From contig JBAPTR010000164.1 in the NCBI GenBank assembly GCA_049282265.1, positions 1 through 15,805 on the forward strand: a stretch of 15,805 nucleotides of DNA, in the 5' to 3' direction. This document shows positions 6,389 through 12,909 of this stretch, in pieces. Numbering within the stretch: position 1 is the stretch's first letter; each line of letters opens with the position of its first letter. The notes beneath the pieces were generated by a model that saw only the letters and a program-made list of their open reading frames with translations, ran no database searches and was not told where the DNA came from. The translations under genes and the position numbers were made by a program. Source of the DNA: CAYUCJ01 sp049282265. GTDB lineage: Bacteria; Desulfobacterota; DSM-4660; Desulfatiglandales; Desulfatiglandaceae.

Positions 6389-8327
6389 CTCGTTCAGATT
6401 CGGAAATTTCCGGCATATGCTGCCTGGGAAGTTGTGTCACCGGTTCAACCTGAGTCAAACTAAGGACCTGCGTAAATCGGCGGATCATATTGGGTAAGGG
6501 TTCCACAGGATCGCCGGTAAGGTACCGGTGGACGGAGTTAGCTGCCCTTCGTCCGGATCCGATGGCCTCTACAACCGCCTGGTAGTCGGCTATGACTTCA
6601 CCGGGGCGAAAAAGACCTACGTCTTCGGTGGCAAAGGGACTCGCATAGGGAACGAGGGTCTCCCACACAAGTGGGCGGCTCTCGGATTCTTCATCCTCAG
6701 TTCCGCTGGCCTGGGGGACATAAATGAGTTCAGGAAACCTGCCTGCACCGGTGAGCAGGAGGTCAACCATGATTTCCTCTTGCGCTTCCTCGTCTTTCTT
6801 GTCAAGGTGAGTAATCACGACCCCTTGCAGACTTTCCCTCTCACCGGTCATCTTGGTCACCGCACTCCGGAAAAGGAAGCGTATCCCCATTTCCCGGGCA
6901 TCTCGAAGCGTAGTCGAAGGATAAGGAGCGTCTTGTTCCCTACCACGAAAGACCATGTACACCTCCTTTGCCCCTTCGCCGAGGCAGACCTGGGCAGCTT
7001 CCATGGCTGACTGGCCACCCCCCAGGATCATCACGTGTTCGCCCGTCTGACTTTTCTTGCCGAGACGATGATCGAGGAGAAAATCAACCAGGATCTGGAC
7101 GCCCGGCAGTGGGCCGCCTCCATCTGTTTCCTGGTGTTCACGTATCTGGGTGTCCCAGCCTCCGGTCCCCACAAACACCGCAGAGAAGCCTTCCTCGAGC
7201 AGGGAGTGGATGGTCATGTCTTTCCCCAGCTTCCGGCCTTTCTTTGCTTCCACGCCGGCTTCCAGGATGCCTTCTATTTCCCAATCGAGGACGTCCCGGG
7301 GGAGTCTGGATTCGGGAAGGCCGAAGTGAAGAATGCCGCCCAGCTCTTCTCGGGCCTCGTAGAGCGTTACGTCATGGCCGAGTCGATTCAGGAAGTAGGC
7401 TGCCGTGAGGCCTTCAGCACCTCCGCCGATCACCGCCGTCCTGCGATGGGTTTCCGGGGCCCTGGGAATCTGCACGTGCTTTCCCAAGGCCATTTCCTGA
7501 TCGGCGGCAAAGCGTTTCAGGTTGTTGATGGCCACCGGTTCGTCGATGAGGTTGCGCCTGCATTCCGCTTCACAGGGCTGTACACAGATCCTGCCGCACA
7601 CGTGGGCGAAGGGGTTTGTTTCCCTGACGATTTTGAGCGCTTCCAGGTAGTTTCCCTGCGATATTTCGCGTATATAAGAAGGGATATCAATTCCCGCGGG
7701 GCAGTTGCGCTGACAGGGCGCGGTGCACTGGTCCGTGGCATACTCCCTCTGAACGCGCCTGGAATTTGAGGTGAGGGTAATGATATGCCTCGGACAGACG
7801 CGTTCACAGGTACCGCAGCCGGTGCAGAGGTCGTTGTCGACCACCGGCAGATTATCGGGGCCTATGGAAAGGGCGCCGAATGGACAGGCCCTGACGCACG
7901 TCCCGAGTCCCAGGCAGCCAATTGGGCAGACCTTGGAGCCCCCGTTCAGCATCATGGCGGCGCGGCAGTCGTTAAATCCATCGTAGACATATTTCAAGTC
8001 GGCGTCCTGGAGGCCGTAGGTGCACCCTGGTTTGGCAAAGTCCGGTTCCCTTTCCTGAACTTCGACACCCAGAATGCCCGCAATCTCCGCATGGACCTCG
8101 GGGCCGGAAGCCACGCAGACATTCGGGGGGGCCTTCCCGGTCGCGATGGCCTGGGCCGAGCCGCTGCATCCGGGGTAGCCGCATCCTCCACAGTTTGCGC
8201 CTGGAAGCGCTTCCTCTATTTCCAGAACGATGGGATCGACGTACACGTAAAAGATCTTGGAGGCCACGGCGAGCCCGAGTCCCGCTGCAAGGCCAATTCC
8301 ACCTATAGCCAGTATGGCTGCAATCAT
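6267..8327 (-). CDS. rnfB: Rnf complex subunit RnfB fused to a GltD/NfnB-like NAD(P)H oxidoreductase
   Basis: Membrane-anchored iron-sulfur subunit of the Rnf ferredoxin oxidoreductase, 686 residues against a few hundred for ordinary RnfB. Residues 1-28 form a membrane anchor. A 4Fe-4S domain has Cys46, 49, 54 and 71, and a two-cluster ferredoxin domain has Cys134, 138, 144, 148 and Cys168, 171, 174, 178. From about 196 the protein continues as a glutamate synthase small subunit (GltD/NfnB)-like module: Fe-S cysteines 201, 205, 209 and 244, 248, 252, 256; an FAD loop GGGAEGL (301-307); the typical RLPRDVLDWEI (341-351); and a second Rossmann loop GGGQSAM (436-442). It ends with CLQCGLICYR (670-679). 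The reading frame is continuous across the junction, so this is a true fusion unless there is a sequencing error. ATG 8327 has GGAG upstream. It is the last gene of rnfCDGEAB. Confidence 0.95.
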   Translation of the reverse strand: MIAAILAIGGIGLAAGLGLAVASKIFYVYVDPIVLEIEEALPGANCGGCGYPGCSGSAQAIATGKAPPNVCVASGPEVHAEIAGILGVEVQEREPDFAKPGCTYGLQDADLKYVYDGFNDCRAAMMLNGGSKVCPIGCLGLGTCVRACPFGALSIGPDNLPVVDNDLCTGCGTCERVCPRHIITLTSNSRRVQREYATDQCTAPCQRNCPAGIDIPSYIREISQGNYLEALKIVRETNPFAHVCGRICVQPCEAECRRNLIDEPVAINNLKRFAADQEMALGKHVQIPRAPETHRRTAVIGGGAEGLTAAYFLNRLGHDVTLYEAREELGGILHFGLPESRLPRDVLDWEIEGILEAGVEAKKGRKLGKDMTIHSLLEEGFSAVFVGTGGWDTQIREHQETDGGGPLPGVQILVDFLLDHRLGKKSQTGEHVMILGGGQSAMEAAQVCLGEGAKEVYMVFRGREQDAPYPSTTLRDAREMGIRFLFRSAVTKMTGERESLQGVVITHLDKKDEEAQEEIMVDLLLTGAGRFPELIYVPQASGTEDEESESRPLVWETLVPYASPFATEDVGLFRPGEVIADYQAVVEAIGSGRRAANSVHRYLTGDPVEPLPNMIRRFTQVLSLTQVEPVTQLPRQHMPEISESERVNDPSREVALGYSEEQALTESKRCLQCGLICYRRTEKNLH

Positions 8328-8401
8328 TTTCTATCTCCGCTTTTCTTATGGTTACAGTTAGGCACGATTATACTTTTGAACATGCCTGGATAGAGATTTT
8401 A

Positions 8402-8977
8402 TTAAACGAGTCCGGCAAACCCCATGAAAGCGAGAGCCAGGAGTCCCACCGTAATGATCCCGATAGAGGTGCCTTTAAGGTGCACAGGGATGGGTGCCGT
8501 TGCAAAGCGCTCTCGAATTCCGGTTAAGACAACCAGGGCCATTCCGTACCCCACACTGGAAGCGAATGCATAAACCAGAGTGTGAAGGAAATCATATTCG
8601 TTCTGCACTACGATGAGGGCTATTCCGAGTACAGCGCAATTGGTCGTGATCAGGGGGAGGAAGATGCCCAGGGCCTGGTAGAGTGCCGGGACGGACTTCT
8701 GCAGAAACATTTCAACCAATTGCACCAAGGCTGCAATGACCAGGATAAACGCTATGGTTTCCAGGTATTCCAGTTCAAAGGGGACCAGGACGTATTTTTC
8801 AATGATCCACGTTGCGGCGCAGGCCATTACAACGACAAAGACAACAGCCATCGACATTCCAATGGCCGTATCGATTCGGGTCGAGCACCCAAGGAATGGA
8901 CAGTTTCCTAAGAATTGTGCCAGAATAATATTACTGACAAAAATAGCCGCTATTATTAGGAGGAGATAATCAGACAT
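8402..8977 (-). CDS. rnfA: Rnf complex membrane subunit RnfA
   Basis: Integral membrane subunit of the ion-translocating Rnf complex, 191 residues, the usual size. It is almost entirely hydrophobic, with about six membrane helices. The family cysteines that hold the intramembrane 2Fe-2S cluster with RnfE are present at Cys26 (LGNCPFLGC) and Cys114 (TTNCAVLG). ATG 8977 follows AAGGAAAAGGA. It lies 33 bp after rnfE and 74 bp before rnfB, the two widest gaps in the operon. Nothing in the sequence is unusual. Confidence 0.97.
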   Translation of the reverse strand: MSDYLLLIIAAIFVSNIILAQFLGNCPFLGCSTRIDTAIGMSMAVVFVVVMACAATWIIEKYVLVPFELEYLETIAFILVIAALVQLVEMFLQKSVPALYQALGIFLPLITTNCAVLGIALIVVQNEYDFLHTLVYAFASSVGYGMALVVLTGIRERFATAPIPVHLKGTSIGIITVGLLALAFMGFAGLV

Positions 8978-9010
8978 AGATTAATCCTTTTCCTTCCAGA
9001 CGAAAGGCAT

Positions 9011-9610
9011 CTAGTGTTTTTTTTGTTTTGCACTGATGAAATTCATCAGAGCCAGGATCAAGCCGAAGCATAGGAACGCCCCGGGCGGTTTCAACATGAT
9101 GGCAAAGGGTTTGAATGATGACCACATTACAGATGATCCGAAAATGGTCCCGTTTCCCAAAATCTCACGGATAGATCCAAGGACGAACAAGGAGATGGTA
9201 TAACCCAAGCCTATTCCTAATCCATCTGCGATGGAAGGAAGTACTGAATTTTTTGAAGCAAATGCCTCTGCCCGTCCGAGAATAATGCAGTTGACAACAA
9301 TGAGCGGAACAAAAATGCCCAAGGCCTTGTATGCAGGATAGAAGTAGGCCTGCATCAACAGTTCTGCAAGCACCACAAAAGAAGCAATGACGACGATGAA
9401 AGCTGCAATACGCACGTTTTTGGGTATCAAATTACGAAGCAGTGATATGAGAAGATTTGAAAACACCAGCACGAACATGGTTGCCATACCCATGGCAATT
9501 CCATTCTGTGCGGAAGTGGTGACGGCAAGCATGGCACAGATGCCGAGTACAAGTCTGAATGGAGGAATCTCCTTCCAGAGACCTTTCGTAAACTCTTGGG
9601 TGATGCTCAT
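9011..9610 (-). CDS. rnfE: Rnf complex membrane subunit RnfE
   Basis: Integral membrane subunit homologous to and paired with RnfA, 199 residues and about six helices. The cluster cysteines are Cys25 (LGICAMLAVT, where LGLCPLLAVT is usual) and Cys108 (VVNCIILGRAEAFASKN). The best start is ATG 9608-9610, which overlaps the rnfG stop as TGATG and has a strong AGGAGG about 7 bp upstream; an in-frame TTG just before it (9613) is less likely. Translation is probably coupled to rnfG. Confidence 0.96.
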   Translation of the reverse strand: MSITQEFTKGLWKEIPPFRLVLGICAMLAVTTSAQNGIAMGMATMFVLVFSNLLISLLRNLIPKNVRIAAFIVVIASFVVLAELLMQAYFYPAYKALGIFVPLIVVNCIILGRAEAFASKNSVLPSIADGLGIGLGYTISLFVLGSIREILGNGTIFGSSVMWSSFKPFAIMLKPPGAFLCFGLILALMNFISAKQKKH

Positions 9611-10191
9611 CAACCAACCTCCTTTTTAAGAGCCGGGTATAGCTCGAACGCCTTTCTGACGGCCTTGACAACGCCCTCACTGGAATGGGTGGCGCCGCTG
9701 ACAGCATCGATCTTGCCGCCTTTAGAACTCAGCTCCACGTTGTCAGAGAGGGAAATGCCTTTGAATTGATCGGTAAACTTAGGTTCTGCAATACGTGACC
9801 CCAGCCCCGGCGTCTCGGAGTTTGTCATGATTCTCAGGCCGGTGACTTTTCCTTTGGTATCTAATCCGATCATCACATTAATAAGCCCCTCGTGTCCCAT
9901 CCCTGCGGTGCTGTATGCAAATCCGATGAGTTTTCCTCCCTTTTTTGCAGGGAAAATGTTCATTTCAATGGGACGTCCCTTTTTGTCTTTCCCCATCTTC
10001 ATGACGATGCGGTCCTTTATCGGATCGTTATCGTAGCCGACCAAAACCGCTTTAATTGAAGGCGCTTCAACGTACTTTAGCAGCTGGTATTCACGCGGGG
10101 CCTTGGTTACCTTGTTGGCATAGGCCAGCACCATGGCAGAGCTTACTGATATTACAGTCAAGACTACGACCATCCTGATTAAATCACGCAA
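9610..10191 (-). CDS. rnfG: Rnf complex FMN-carrying subunit RnfG
   Basis: Periplasm-facing subunit with one N-terminal membrane anchor (about 7-26) and an FMN-binding domain, 193 residues. The covalent flavinylation motif is canonical: Asp162-x-x-Ser165-Gly-Ala-Thr168 (DAVSGATHS), with Thr168 the expected FMN acceptor. The upstream TPGLGSRIAEPKF segment is also typical. FMN attachment needs an ApbE transferase, which is not in this window. The start is TTG at 10191, inside the rnfD 3' end (8-bp overlap), with GGAGGG nine bases upstream; ATG at 10173 is the alternative and would trim the anchor by six residues. Confidence 0.95.
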   Translation of the reverse strand: MRDLIRMVVVLTVISVSSAMVLAYANKVTKAPREYQLLKYVEAPSIKAVLVGYDNDPIKDRIVMKMGKDKKGRPIEMNIFPAKKGGKLIGFAYSTAGMGHEGLINVMIGLDTKGKVTGLRIMTNSETPGLGSRIAEPKFTDQFKGISLSDNVELSSKGGKIDAVSGATHSSEGVVKAVRKAFELYPALKKEVG

Positions 10192-11161
10192 TTTCTTTGA
10201 CCCTCCCTAGAGCTCTGGGTTTGATGCGGTCCAGCAGCGGGGTGGCCGCATTCATCAGCAGAATGGCGAAGGCAACCCCCTCCACATAACTTCCCCAGAT
10301 TCTAATGATCATGGTGATGACACCACAACCTATTCCATATAAGATCATCCCCGGGGTGGTCACGGGGCAGGTTCCCTTCTCCGGTGCGAGAAAGAAGGCA
10401 CCGAGGAATATCCAACCCGTCAGAATGTGAAATGTCGGCGGCGCGTAGGTGTCCGGATCAATCTGCCAGAAGATAAAGGCAAAAATCCAGGCAGACGCGA
10501 TGAATGACAAGGGGATATGCCAGGTAATACGCCTGCGGTAAAGGAGAAAGGCTCCCCCCAGCAAGATGGCAAGAACGCATACGGTGCCGATTTCACCCGG
10601 TACATTTCCCAGAAACAGGTCCTTCCAAGGGACATCGATTATTTCGCCTACTCCGCCGCCCTTGAACGTGGCAAGAGCGGGATCGGAAAGCATCTCTCCC
10701 GGTGCCAGCAGAAAATGGGGATCGGGCGTGGGAAAATTGGCCAGGAGGTCCTTATAGGAGAGGCTCAAAAAGGTCCACCCCACCAGGGCCGAGTTGAAAG
10801 GGTGACTGCCCAGGCCTCCAAAGAGCTGTTTCCCCACCAGAATGGCCACAAAGGCCCCTATGATAGCGGTCCACCATGGGGACCCGGCGCTCATCAGAAA
10901 GCCTAACAGGATTCCCGTGATGAGGGCGCTGCCGTCGTTGATCTGAACGTCGCGACCGATGGCCTTCTGCCAGAGGTATTCCGTAAGCAAGGCCGTCACG
11001 GCGCTAATAAGAATAATCATCAATGCAGGCCAGCCGAAATAGAACCATCCTGCAAACATGGCCGGAACAAGGGCCAGGATGGTTTCCAGGTGCATCTTTT
11101 GCAGGGAATCCCCTGAATGAAGGTGAGGTGGTATGGAGACGTAAAACGCCGGTTTTTTCAT
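10184..11161 (-). CDS. rnfD: Rnf complex membrane subunit RnfD
   Basis: Polytopic membrane subunit of 325 residues, the RnfD/NqrB family core of the ion-translocating machinery. Visible family segments include SIPPHLHSG near the N-terminus, NDGSALITGILLGFL (75-89), FGGLGSHPFNSALVGW (114-129) and, near the C-terminus, EGVAFAILLMNAATPLLD (294-311). Most RnfD proteins carry a periplasmic flavinylation motif of the type Dxx[ST]xAT followed by PL after the FNP segment. Here the matching stretch is SDPALATFKGGG (159-170), with the spacing changed and no S/T-G before AT, so covalent FMN on Thr165 is uncertain. The start overlaps the rnfC stop by 4 bp. Confidence 0.95.
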   Translation of the reverse strand: MKKPAFYVSIPPHLHSGDSLQKMHLETILALVPAMFAGWFYFGWPALMIILISAVTALLTEYLWQKAIGRDVQINDGSALITGILLGFLMSAGSPWWTAIIGAFVAILVGKQLFGGLGSHPFNSALVGWTFLSLSYKDLLANFPTPDPHFLLAPGEMLSDPALATFKGGGVGEIIDVPWKDLFLGNVPGEIGTVCVLAILLGGAFLLYRRRITWHIPLSFIASAWIFAFIFWQIDPDTYAPPTFHILTGWIFLGAFFLAPEKGTCPVTTPGMILYGIGCGVITMIIRIWGSYVEGVAFAILLMNAATPLLDRIKPRALGRVKEIA

Positions 11162-12498
11162 AATTGCTTCCTCTCGAGTTCAAGCTCTCGCTTCCCGAAA
11201 CGCATAAATTGCACCATGGGGCGCTTGACAGGGCATACATAGGCACAGATGCCGCATTCGATGCAACTGTAAAGGTCCATTCTTTCGGCAACATCGAATT
11301 TTCCATATTCACATAACTTGCTCAGTTCATTGGGCAGCAGTTTCATGGGACAGTGGCGGACGCAATATCCACAGCTTACGCAGGCAAGACTGGAATAACG
11401 GGTGACTTCGTGCTCTGACTGAAGGATGATAGAGGCTGTTTCCTGTGTGACAGGGACATTGAGTTGATAGAGCGTCTCCCCGAGAAATGGGCCGCCACAG
11501 ATGACTTTGGCTGTCTTATGACTCAGAGGCGGCAATTCTTTAAGGATGTCTTCCAGCAGGGTTCCTTCCTTGACGGAAACAAGGGTATCGAGCCCGGATG
11601 CCGGCGCGGTAATCTGGACCAGGACGTCTAATGCTGGTTTACTGTAACGAATGGCCTCCAGGACTTTCAGCGCCGTGATGACATCAATGACCACCGTCCC
11701 CACGGATCGAGTATCCATGGTGGCTCGTGGAAGCTCTTTTCCGGTCAAGAAGGGTACCAGGACCGGGGCCAGGGCCAGCGGATACATTGTCGGGCAATAG
11801 ACCAATTCTACGCTGTGGCTTCTTAGGCCTTGAACAAATCCATCGGAAAGAACGTGTCCTTTTGGGACGGCAAAGACGATGCGGGAGGCTCCACAGAGTC
11901 TCGTGAGAAGGGGAATGCTCTCAAGAATCTCTTCACCGCGGGTCCGAATAGCCGCCTTTCTCATCCAGAGTCCCGGTTGGGTGTCCATTCCATTGATGAT
12001 GAGGCAGTCAATCGGCTGACCAAGATCTGATTCGGGAGGAATGAGACCCGCGGGAAAACTGCCTGGTTGAGCCAGCCTGGCTGCGATCGGCCAGGGAGAG
12101 GGTTCAACTTCCCTGATACCGGAGCCTCGAATGCGTCTGATCATGTCTTTTAGGTCACCATCGGAAACCAGTGCAGCGTCTTCTGCTCCAACCCCGTCTT
12201 CTTCTATGGAATCAATGACCAGGGAAAGACTTTCATCGCCATCGGGCGTCGGCCATGGTTGAATGGCTGAAATTTGTCCTGTCACGGACGCCAGTAAGGG
12301 CGGACAAAGTTTGTCAGGCCCCTTTGCAACTATTTGACCGGCCTGAACAGAGTCACCGGCAGCAACAAGTGGGGTCATTTTCCCAAAAAAGGATGTCAGG
12401 GGCAGAACTGCCCGACCCGGAATCGGCAGGTTTTTTATGGCTGGATCGAAAGCCATTTCGTTTCCGGTAGAAAAAGAAAGACCTTTAATACATTTCAT
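11158..12498 (-). CDS. rnfC: Rnf complex subunit RnfC, divergent at the NADH/FMN site
   Basis: Normally the NADH-oxidising, FMN- and Fe-S-containing peripheral subunit of Rnf. This protein has 446 residues. The N-terminal RnfC barrel region and the C-terminal tandem ferredoxin motifs are clear: Cys373, 376, 379, 383 and Cys412, 415, 418, 422 (CIECGICAYVCP). In between, the glycine-rich loop seen as GxGGAGFPTxVKL in E. coli RsxC is replaced by REVEPSPWPIAARL (129-142). The ECEPY-type motif is replaced by DTQPG (172-176), and the YPSGG segment has become YPLAL. The rest of that domain still aligns (LIINGM, LTGKELP, GGPFLG). I infer loss of NADH and FMN binding with retention of electron-relay clusters. 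The ATG at 12498 has GGTGA five bases upstream and is preferred to an in-frame TTG at 12525. First gene of the operon. Confidence 0.94.
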   Translation of the reverse strand: MKCIKGLSFSTGNEMAFDPAIKNLPIPGRAVLPLTSFFGKMTPLVAAGDSVQAGQIVAKGPDKLCPPLLASVTGQISAIQPWPTPDGDESLSLVIDSIEEDGVGAEDAALVSDGDLKDMIRRIRGSGIREVEPSPWPIAARLAQPGSFPAGLIPPESDLGQPIDCLIINGMDTQPGLWMRKAAIRTRGEEILESIPLLTRLCGASRIVFAVPKGHVLSDGFVQGLRSHSVELVYCPTMYPLALAPVLVPFLTGKELPRATMDTRSVGTVVIDVITALKVLEAIRYSKPALDVLVQITAPASGLDTLVSVKEGTLLEDILKELPPLSHKTAKVICGGPFLGETLYQLNVPVTQETASIILQSEHEVTRYSSLACVSCGYCVRHCPMKLLPNELSKLCEYGKFDVAERMDLYSCIECGICAYVCPVKRPMVQFMRFGKRELELERKQL

Positions 12499-12551
12499 AG
12501 ATTCACCAAAATTGATCGTCCCCAATGGCTATCAGTTTTTATTTAACAAAG

Positions 12552-12594
12552 CCCCGTCACGATACCGGTCGCACGCAGCGAGGTTATCACGGGC
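12552..12594 (-). promoter_or_regulatory. Possible folded leader of the rnf transcript
   Basis: On the minus strand, CCCGT-GAT-A-ACC can pair with GGT-ATC-GTG-ACGGG around a 15-base loop, giving 11 pairs with one bulged A and a bulged GTG. GCTTTGTTAAAT follows the stem. It sits inside the roughly 120-base 5' leader predicted for rnfC. It may be a weak attenuator or a stability element; it matches no riboswitch that I recognise. Confidence 0.27.
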
Positions 12595-12625
12595 CAAAAG
12601 AATTCTGGAATTCAAACGTATGCCA

Positions 12626-12653
12626 TTTATAGAAATCTGGTTCAATTTGTCAA
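12626..12653 (-). promoter_or_regulatory. Sigma-70 promoter of the rnf operon
   Basis: On the minus strand, TTGACA (12648-12653, a perfect -35) and TATAAA (12626-12631, 5/6) are separated by 16 bp. Transcription would begin near 12618, about 120 bp before the rnfC ATG. This is the best sigma-70 match in the window and suggests substantial basal expression of Rnf. Confidence 0.6.
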
Positions 12654-12714
12654 GGACGTTTTTTTGAAACCGGTCTTGGGGACAGCCACCGACATGCTGA
12701 AAAGTTTTGGGAAA

Positions 12715-12730
12715 CGTCAAAACATTGACG
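12715..12730. promoter_or_regulatory. Palindromic candidate operator/activator site
   Basis: CGTCAA-AACA-TTGACG is a perfect inverted repeat with 6-bp arms and a 4-bp spacer. Its centre is about 118 bp upstream of the -24 element facing the kinase gene and about 100 bp upstream of the predicted rnf start. Both distances suit an upstream activator site, notably for a sigma-54 enhancer-binding protein. The regulator is unknown. Confidence 0.42.
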
Positions 12731-12837
12731 ACAAGTGCAAACGGCCTTTCCCTGCCCCCATTTGGCGGCAACAAACCATAATAACATGCACTTTCGAAAT
12801 GTTAAGTTCCTCGCCTTAGGAAATTCCAGGGAAGATA

Positions 12838-12855
12838 TTGGCAGAGATATTGCAT
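12838..12855 (+). promoter_or_regulatory. Sigma-54 (-24/-12) promoter for the sensor kinase
   Basis: TTGGCA (12838-12843) and TTGCAT (12850-12855) place GG (12840-12841) exactly 10 bp before GC (12852-12853), the diagnostic GG-N10-GC spacing of RpoN promoters. Transcription would begin near 12865, about 45 bp before the ATG. Expression would then need an AAA+ enhancer-binding activator. Confidence 0.55.
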
Positions 12856-12909
12856 GAATTCATTTTGTTGGTGTTGTCATTCAGTGTATTTTCAGGGGAG
12901 TAGCGAAAC

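Larger units (their letters stand above)
12499..12909. other. Divergent control region between rnfC and the sensor kinase
   Basis: These 411 bp carry no convincing gene. An 80-codon minus-strand frame (12532-12774) covers the predicted rnf promoter and resembles nothing I know. The region holds a sigma-70 type promoter towards rnfC, a -24/-12 type promoter towards the kinase, a palindrome between them and a possible folded rnf leader, each listed separately. Confidence 0.7.

Noticed and set aside
7035..7769. 244-codon plus-strand frame opposite rnfB
   Set aside because: It is antisense to conserved Fe-S and FAD motifs of RnfB; such long mirror frames are common in GC-rich codon usage and it resembles no family.
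12496..12525. TTG at 12525 as the rnfC start
   Set aside because: The ATG at 12498 has a GGTGA ribosome site at good spacing and begins at the family N-terminus; the TTG has neither.
12532..12774. 80-codon minus-strand frame upstream of rnfC
   Set aside because: It spans the predicted rnf promoter, has no recognisable domain and no good ribosome site.
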